Source: an uncultured Clostridia bacterium (lineage in GTDB: Bacteria > Bacillota > Clostridia > UBA1381). From it: DNA of 64,000 nt. The stretch is taken from positions 62,001 to 126,000 of the forward strand of contig CANQQZ010000004.1 of NCBI GenBank assembly GCA_947626135.1, in the 5' to 3' direction. The translations under genes and the position numbers were made by a program. Below are positions 59,063 to 64,000 of this stretch, piece by piece. The stretch's first letter is position 1. Each line of letters begins with the position of its first letter. The notes under the pieces were generated by a model. The model did no database searches. It saw only the letters and a list, made by a program, of their open reading frames with translations, and was not told the origin of the DNA.

Positions 59063-59518
59063 ATGAGCTTCATAAACAGCGTAAAGAATTTCATCGGCAT
59101 GGAAGACGATGACGAATATTACGACGACGAATACATGGAGGACGATGACGAGGAATATGAGGAGGAGCCGAGAAAGCAGCGCTTTTCATCATTCGCGAAC
59201 AGAGCGTCCAAGGTCGTTCCCGTGAGAGCGCAGGGCTCCAATAACAAGGTTCGCATCATAAAGCCAAAAAGCTTTGAGGAATCAGGTAAAATTGCCGATG
59301 AAATCAAGGGGGACAGGCTCGTTATTTTTGACGTGACCACTCTCGATATCGACCAGGCAAGACGTATCGTTGATTTTATAGTCGGCTCGGCATACGCTTT
59401 AAACGGCAATGTACGGCGCGTTTCGGGCGGTATTTTTGTCGCGGCTCCCAACAGCATAGATATTACGGGCGACAATTTAAAGGAGCAGACGAGAAGCAGC
59501 TTTGACTGGAATGTCTGA
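59063..59518 (+). CDS. sepF: Cell division protein SepF
   Basis: MSFINSVKNFIGMEDDDEYYDDEYME; KPKSFEESGKIADEIKGDRLVIFDVTTLDIDQARRIVDFIVGSAYALNG. Confidence 0.95.
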   Translation: MSFINSVKNFIGMEDDDEYYDDEYMEDDDEEYEEEPRKQRFSSFANRASKVVPVRAQGSNNKVRIIKPKSFEESGKIADEIKGDRLVIFDVTTLDIDQARRIVDFIVGSAYALNGNVRRVSGGIFVAAPNSIDITGDNLKEQTRSSFDWNV

Positions 59519-59572
59519 TAAAAGCGAATTGAGGGGCTTTGCGGGGCCCCTTATTTCATTATGAGGTAAATT

Positions 59573-60319
59573 ATGGACAACGGCAACGCGCTTATCACAG
59601 CGCGCGCGAACGATTTAATACGGCAATGCGAGCGGTCCGCATCCGTTAAATTCAGCGCCTTTTTAGACGGGGCGCAGCAGCGCATCATATCCGAAAATGT
59701 AAATTTTTACGGATGCGCGGCGAAATTTTTCGGCGGCTATAACGGCGCCGAAAGGAAAATGCTTGGGGTTTTCCCCGAATGGGAGGAGCCTGACGACGGT
59801 GCGTTTCCCATAAAAACGCTTAAAATCACCTCCGTTTATTCCGACGGGCTAACTCATCGTGATTACCTCGGTACGCTTATGGGACAGGGCATTGACCGCT
59901 CGAAAACCGGCGATATTATAATTGACGGCAGCACGGCATATATATTTGTATGCGCCGATATAGCCTCTTATCTGGCGGAAAATATTAAAAAGGTCGGAAA
60001 CAGAGGCGTTAAGATCGAGCTTTGCAGCGGCGCGGCGGATATTCCCGAGCCGAAGCGTGAGAGGGTCGGCGCTGTGTGCGCATCGCTGCGGCTTGATTCC
60101 GTGATCGGGGCGCTCTGCGGCGTTTCGCGCTCGGAAAGTGCCCGGCTGATAAATTCGGAACGCGTCAAGCTCAACCATATTGAATGCACGGACGTTTCAA
60201 AAACCGTCCAGTCGGGCGATTTAATATCCGTCCGCGGCTTCGGCAGATTCGTGTTCCTGTCCGCCGACGGCATGACCCGCAAGGGACGGCTGCATGTGAC
60301 GGCTGAGAAATATATTTAA
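59573..60319 (+). CDS. YlmH-type RNA-binding S4-domain protein
   Basis: YLGTLMGQGIDRSKTGDIIID; S4 region SRSESARLINSERVKLNHIECTDVSKTVQSGDLISVRGFGRF. Confidence 0.92.
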   Translation: MDNGNALITARANDLIRQCERSASVKFSAFLDGAQQRIISENVNFYGCAAKFFGGYNGAERKMLGVFPEWEEPDDGAFPIKTLKITSVYSDGLTHRDYLGTLMGQGIDRSKTGDIIIDGSTAYIFVCADIASYLAENIKKVGNRGVKIELCSGAADIPEPKRERVGAVCASLRLDSVIGALCGVSRSESARLINSERVKLNHIECTDVSKTVQSGDLISVRGFGRFVFLSADGMTRKGRLHVTAEKYI

Positions 60320-60333
60320 GGGAGGACAACCCC

Positions 60334-60774
60334 ATGATTACTCCGGTTGACATTCAAAACAAGGATTTTACAAAAAAAATGCGCGGATACGACCCCGACG
60401 AGGTGGACGATTTCCTTGACGTGATTATAAAGGATTACAGCGCGCTTCTTAAAGAAAATCAATCTCTGAAAAGCAAAATAGGTATGCTGACAAAGACAGT
60501 GGAAAACTACAAGGCTATAGAGGAATCCATGACGCGCTCCGTCGAAATGGCGAAGCAAACGGCGAAGGATATGAAGGATAACGCCAGCGCCGAGGCGCAG
60601 ATGATTATAAATAACGCGAAGCTCGACGCGAGCCGTCTCGCAAAGCAGATAGACGACGAGCATATAAAAAGACATCAGGAAATGCTCCGCGTAAAGTCGG
60701 AAACGGATATGTTCAGGACCCGCGTAAAAAATATGTGTGACGGACTTGTTAAAATACTCGACGATATAGGATGA
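60334..60774 (+). CDS. divIVA: DivIVA domain protein
   Basis: MITPVDIQNKDFTKKMRGYDPDEVDDFLDVIIKDY. Confidence 0.95.
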   Translation: MITPVDIQNKDFTKKMRGYDPDEVDDFLDVIIKDYSALLKENQSLKSKIGMLTKTVENYKAIEESMTRSVEMAKQTAKDMKDNASAEAQMIINNAKLDASRLAKQIDDEHIKRHQEMLRVKSETDMFRTRVKNMCDGLVKILDDIG

Positions 60775-60782
60775 TTTTTTTG

Positions 60783-60811
60783 TTGACAACAGAAAAAAAG
60801 TAGTGTATAAT
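60783..60811 (+). promoter_or_regulatory. Consensus sigma-A promoter of ileS/T-box
   Basis: TTGACA-17-TATAAT, both boxes perfect. Confidence 0.9.
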
Positions 60812-60824
60812 TATAGAAAATTTC

Positions 60825-61076
60825 AAAGGCTGCGATGGAGACAGTAGCCCGTATTGAAAGCAATGAGCGAGCCGCGGACGGTGTGAGCGCGGCTGCGAGT
60901 AAAACGGAAGCGAATATCACTCCGGAGCCGCGCGGCTGAAACGCGGGCGCATCTGCGCCGGCTGAATAGGCTTCGCCGGGTTCTCCCGTAACAGAGAGCG
61001 CATATGATTGTATGTAGAGTGGTTAACAATGAGCGTCGGCGCCCTTGTCTTGAAATACAGACAAGGGCGTTTTTTA
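60825..61076 (+). ncRNA. T-box leader (isoleucine) upstream of ileS
   Basis: Stem I AG-bulge/GGTGTGAGC features; GAATATCACTCCGGAG specifier loop with AUC at 60916-60918; T-box AGAGUGGUUAACAAUGAGCG; terminator CGCCCTTGTCT..AGACAAGGGCGTTTTTT at 61040-61075; ileS follows. Confidence 0.88.
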
Positions 61077-61150
61077 GCCGCCGGACGGATAAATTTATAT
61101 TTATCGCACAGCCGCATAAATAATTATTTAACATAAATGGAGGAATCGAA

Positions 61151-64000
61151 ATGTATCAGAAGGTATCGCCGGATTTGAAATTCGTTGAGCGCGAAAAGCT
61201 CATCGAGCAATTCTGGAAGGACAAGGACATTTTCAAAAAGAGCATCGCCGGGCGCGAGGGCAGAGACGTTTACACATTCTACGACGGTCCCCCGACCGCT
61301 AACGGCAAGCCGCATATCGGTCACGTTTTAACACGCGTGATCAAGGACATGATCCCGCGCTATCAGACGATGAAGGGCAAAAAGGTTATAAGAAAAGCCG
61401 GCTGGGATACGCACGGACTGCCGGTGGAGCTTGAAGTCGAGAAAATGCTCGGTCTCGACGGCAAGGAGCAGATCGAGGAATACGGGCTGGAGCCGTTCAT
61501 CACGAAATGCAAGGAATCGGTCTGGAAATACAAGGGCATGTGGGAGGATTTTTCCTCGACTGTCGGCTTCTGGGCTGATATGGACGACCCGTATGTAACG
61601 TACCACAACGACTTTATCGAGTCGGAATGGTGGGCGTTAAAGAAAATCTGGGATAAAGGCTTGCTGTATAAGGGTCACAAAATCGTGCCCTACTGCCCGC
61701 GCTGCGGAACGCCGCTTTCCTCGCACGAGGTAGCGCAGGGCTACAAGGACGTAAAGGAGCGCAGCGCGACGGCGAAATTCGCCGTAAAGGGCGAGGATAA
61801 CACATATTTTCTCGCGTGGACGACGACCCCGTGGACGCTGCCGTCAAACGTCGCATTGTGCGTGAACCCGGACGAAGCATACGTGAAAATCAAGGTCGGA
61901 GACGTGTATTATATCCTCGCGGAGGCGCTCGTTTCCGCGAATATCGAGGAGGAATACGAGGTCGTTGAAAAATACGTCGGCAAGGATCTCGAATATAAGG
62001 AATACGAGCCGCTCTTTAAATTCGTAAGCCCAAAGGAAAAATGCTGGTACGTGACGTGCGACAGCTACGTAACGCTCACCGACGGCACGGGTATCGTCCA
62101 CATTGCTCCGGCGTTCGGCGAGGACGACGCGAACGTCGGCAGAAATTACGGACTGCCGTTTGTGCAGCTCGTTGACGGCAAGGGTGAAATGACAGCCGAA
62201 ACGCCGTGGGCGGGAATGTTCTGCAAGGACGCGGATAAGGAGATCCTTATCGCGCTCGACAAGGCGGGCTTACTCTTTAACGCGCCGAAGTTCGAGCACA
62301 GCTACCCGTTCTGCTGGCGCTGCGACACGCCGCTTATATACTACGCGAGAGACACATGGTTCATAAAAATGACGGCGGTGCGCGATGATTTGATCAAGAA
62401 CAACGAGACAATCAACTGGATCCCTAAGAGCATCGGCGAGGGACGCTTCGGCGAATGGCTCAAGAATGTACAGGACTGGGGTCTGAGCCGCAACCGCTAC
62501 TGGGGAACGCCGCTCAACATATGGGAATGCGAATGCGGCTGCCGCCACGCGATAGGCTCAATTGAGGAATTAAAGTCCATGTCGGACAACTGCCCCGACG
62601 ATATAGAGCTTCACCGTCCGTATATCGACGCGGTAACGATAAAATGCCCCGAATGCGGCAAGGAAATGCACCGCGTAAGCGAGGTTATAGACTGCTGGTT
62701 CGATTCTGGCGCAATGCCGTTCGCGCAGTGGCATTATCCGTTCGAGAACAAGGAAATTTTCGACGAGAATTTCCCGGCGGATTTCATCAGCGAGGCGGTC
62801 GATCAGACGCGCGGCTGGTTCTATTCGCTGCTCGCCATTTCGACGCTCATATTCAACAAGGCGCCGTATAAAAACGTAATCGTTCTCGGACTTGTTCAGG
62901 ATGAGAACGGACAAAAAATGTCAAAATCCAAGGGCAACGCCGTCGATCCCTTCGACGCGCTCGCAAAGCACGGCGCGGACGCGATACGCTGGTATTTCTA
63001 CGAAAACAGCGCTCCGTGGCTGCCGAACAAATTCCACGACGGCGCGGTTACGGAGGGTCAGCGCAAATTCATGGGAACGCTCTGGAATACCTACGCGTTC
63101 TATGTGCTATACGCTAATATTGATAATTTCGACCCGACAAAATACGCGCTCGAATATGATAAGTTGTCGGTTATGGACAAATGGCTTTTATCAAAGCTCA
63201 ACACGCTCGTAAAGGCTGTGGACGAAAATTTAGCGAATTATAAAATCACCGAAACGGCGCGCGTTCTCGATAATTTTGTTGACGAGCTGTCCAACTGGTA
63301 TGTCCGCCGTTCGCGCACGCGCTTCTGGGTAAAGGATATGCCGCAGGATAAGATCAACGCGTACATGACGCTCTACACCGCGCTCGTTACCGTATGCAAG
63401 GCGGCGGCGCCGATGATTCCGTTTATGACGGAGGATATCTACCAGAATCTTGTAAGAAGCGTTGACAAGGACGCTCCCGAGAGCATTCACCTTTGCGACT
63501 TCCCGGAATATGACGAGAAGCTCATAGACAAGGACCTCGAGGATAAAATGGAGGAGGTCCTTGAGATAGTAGTCCTCGGACGCGCGTGCAGAAACACGGC
63601 GAATATCAAAAACCGTCAGCCTATCGGCACAATGTACGTTAAAGCCGCGTCGGAGCTTGACGAGTTCTTTAAGGCGATTATCGAGGACGAGCTGAACGTT
63701 AAATCGGTCGAATTTACAGACGACGTGTCGCGGTTTACCTCGTACTCGTTCAAGCCGCAGCTCAGGACGCTGGGCAGACGCTTCGGCAAGGATATAAACA
63801 CGGTGCGCGAAATACTGGCGAATATCGACGGCGCCGCGGCTATGGCGGAGCTTAACGAGCGCGATGTGCTGACTATCGAGGTAAACGGCAATAAAGAGGA
63901 GCTTGCGCGCGAGGATCTGCTTATCGAGGCGGTCAAGTCCGACAATTACGTCTCAGCCGGCGACAGAGGCGTTACGGTAGTTCTTGACACGCAGCTCACG
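61151..64000 (+). CDS. ileS: Isoleucyl-tRNA synthetase, 3' end beyond window
   Basis: Own translation: MYQKVSPDLKFVEREKLIEQFWKDKDIFKKS...YDGPPTANGKPHIGHVLTRVIKDMIPRYQTMKGKKVIRKAGWDTHGLPVELEVEK; KMSKSKGN present near 62920; open to window edge. Confidence 0.97.
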   Translation, partial: MYQKVSPDLKFVEREKLIEQFWKDKDIFKKSIAGREGRDVYTFYDGPPTANGKPHIGHVLTRVIKDMIPRYQTMKGKKVIRKAGWDTHGLPVELEVEKMLGLDGKEQIEEYGLEPFITKCKESVWKYKGMWEDFSSTVGFWADMDDPYVTYHNDFIESEWWALKKIWDKGLLYKGHKIVPYCPRCGTPLSSHEVAQGYKDVKERSATAKFAVKGEDNTYFLAWTTTPWTLPSNVALCVNPDEAYVKIKVGDVYYILAEALVSANIEEEYEVVEKYVGKDLEYKEYEPLFKFVSPKEKCWYVTCDSYVTLTDGTGIVHIAPAFGEDDANVGRNYGLPFVQLVDGKGEMTAETPWAGMFCKDADKEILIALDKAGLLFNAPKFEHSYPFCWRCDTPLIYYARDTWFIKMTAVRDDLIKNNETINWIPKSIGEGRFGEWLKNVQDWGLSRNRYWGTPLNIWECECGCRHAIGSIEELKSMSDNCPDDIELHRPYIDAVTIKCPECGKEMHRVSEVIDCWFDSGAMPFAQWHYPFENKEIFDENFPADFISEAVDQTRGWFYSLLAISTLIFNKAPYKNVIVLGLVQDENGQKMSKSKGNAVDPFDALAKHGADAIRWYFYENSAPWLPNKFHDGAVTEGQRKFMGTLWNTYAFYVLYANIDNFDPTKYALEYDKLSVMDKWLLSKLNTLVKAVDENLANYKITETARVLDNFVDELSNWYVRRSRTRFWVKDMPQDKINAYMTLYTALVTVCKAAAPMIPFMTEDIYQNLVRSVDKDAPESIHLCDFPEYDEKLIDKDLEDKMEEVLEIVVLGRACRNTANIKNRQPIGTMYVKAASELDEFFKAIIEDELNVKSVEFTDDVSRFTSYSFKPQLRTLGRRFGKDINTVREILANIDGAAAMAELNERDVLTIEVNGNKEELAREDLLIEAVKSDNYVSAGDRGVTVVLDTQLT

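Noticed and set aside
61124-63945. Minus-strand ORFs opposite ileS (e.g. 61614-61880, 61844-62101, 62570-62914)
   Set aside because: Antisense shadows of the edge-truncated ileS CDS.

Overview
The 64 kb window reads as ordinary core chromosome of a low-GC-type Gram-positive bacterium. SLH-domain surface proteins, a sepF-ylmH-divIVA cluster and T-box logic point to an anaerobic Clostridia-like pectin user (lineage is inference). I saw no rRNA, tRNA, CRISPR array, prophage, integron or recognisable defence island. Two CDSs run off the window edges and are missing from the ORF track: a clostripain-family (C11) protease at 1-1225 (-) and ileS at 61151-64000 (+), the latter behind an isoleucine T-box. 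Recognisable modules include rsmD-coaD, fhs, tsaE-tsaB-rpiB, mltG-O-methyltransferase-U32, argD-argF, yigZ-hflX, secG, rsmA, eno, mscL, glyS, a MacAB-like transporter operon with an SLH protein, and hlyD-like-yggS-sepF-ylmH-divIVA-ileS. Pectin/rhamnogalacturonan genes are scattered: PL11 lyase (5344), a large secreted CE12 esterase (17010), and a cluster of GH28, a degenerate galactokinase-like protein and CE12 (28621-32096). The most interesting signals are: (1) a 423-bp inverted-repeat element at 36984-37406 made of two 141-bp copies whose hairpins keep a C(GNA)G triloop while stem sequences change; (2) a galactokinase-fold protein with all three GHMP catalytic motifs eroded, inside the pectin cluster; (3) an unassigned ~155-nt small RNA candidate with promoter, 22-bp stem and terminator at 13493-13650 (-); (4) a DnaA-box cluster upstream of glyS; (5) a pair of paralogous membrane proteins of unknown function at 21413-23260.
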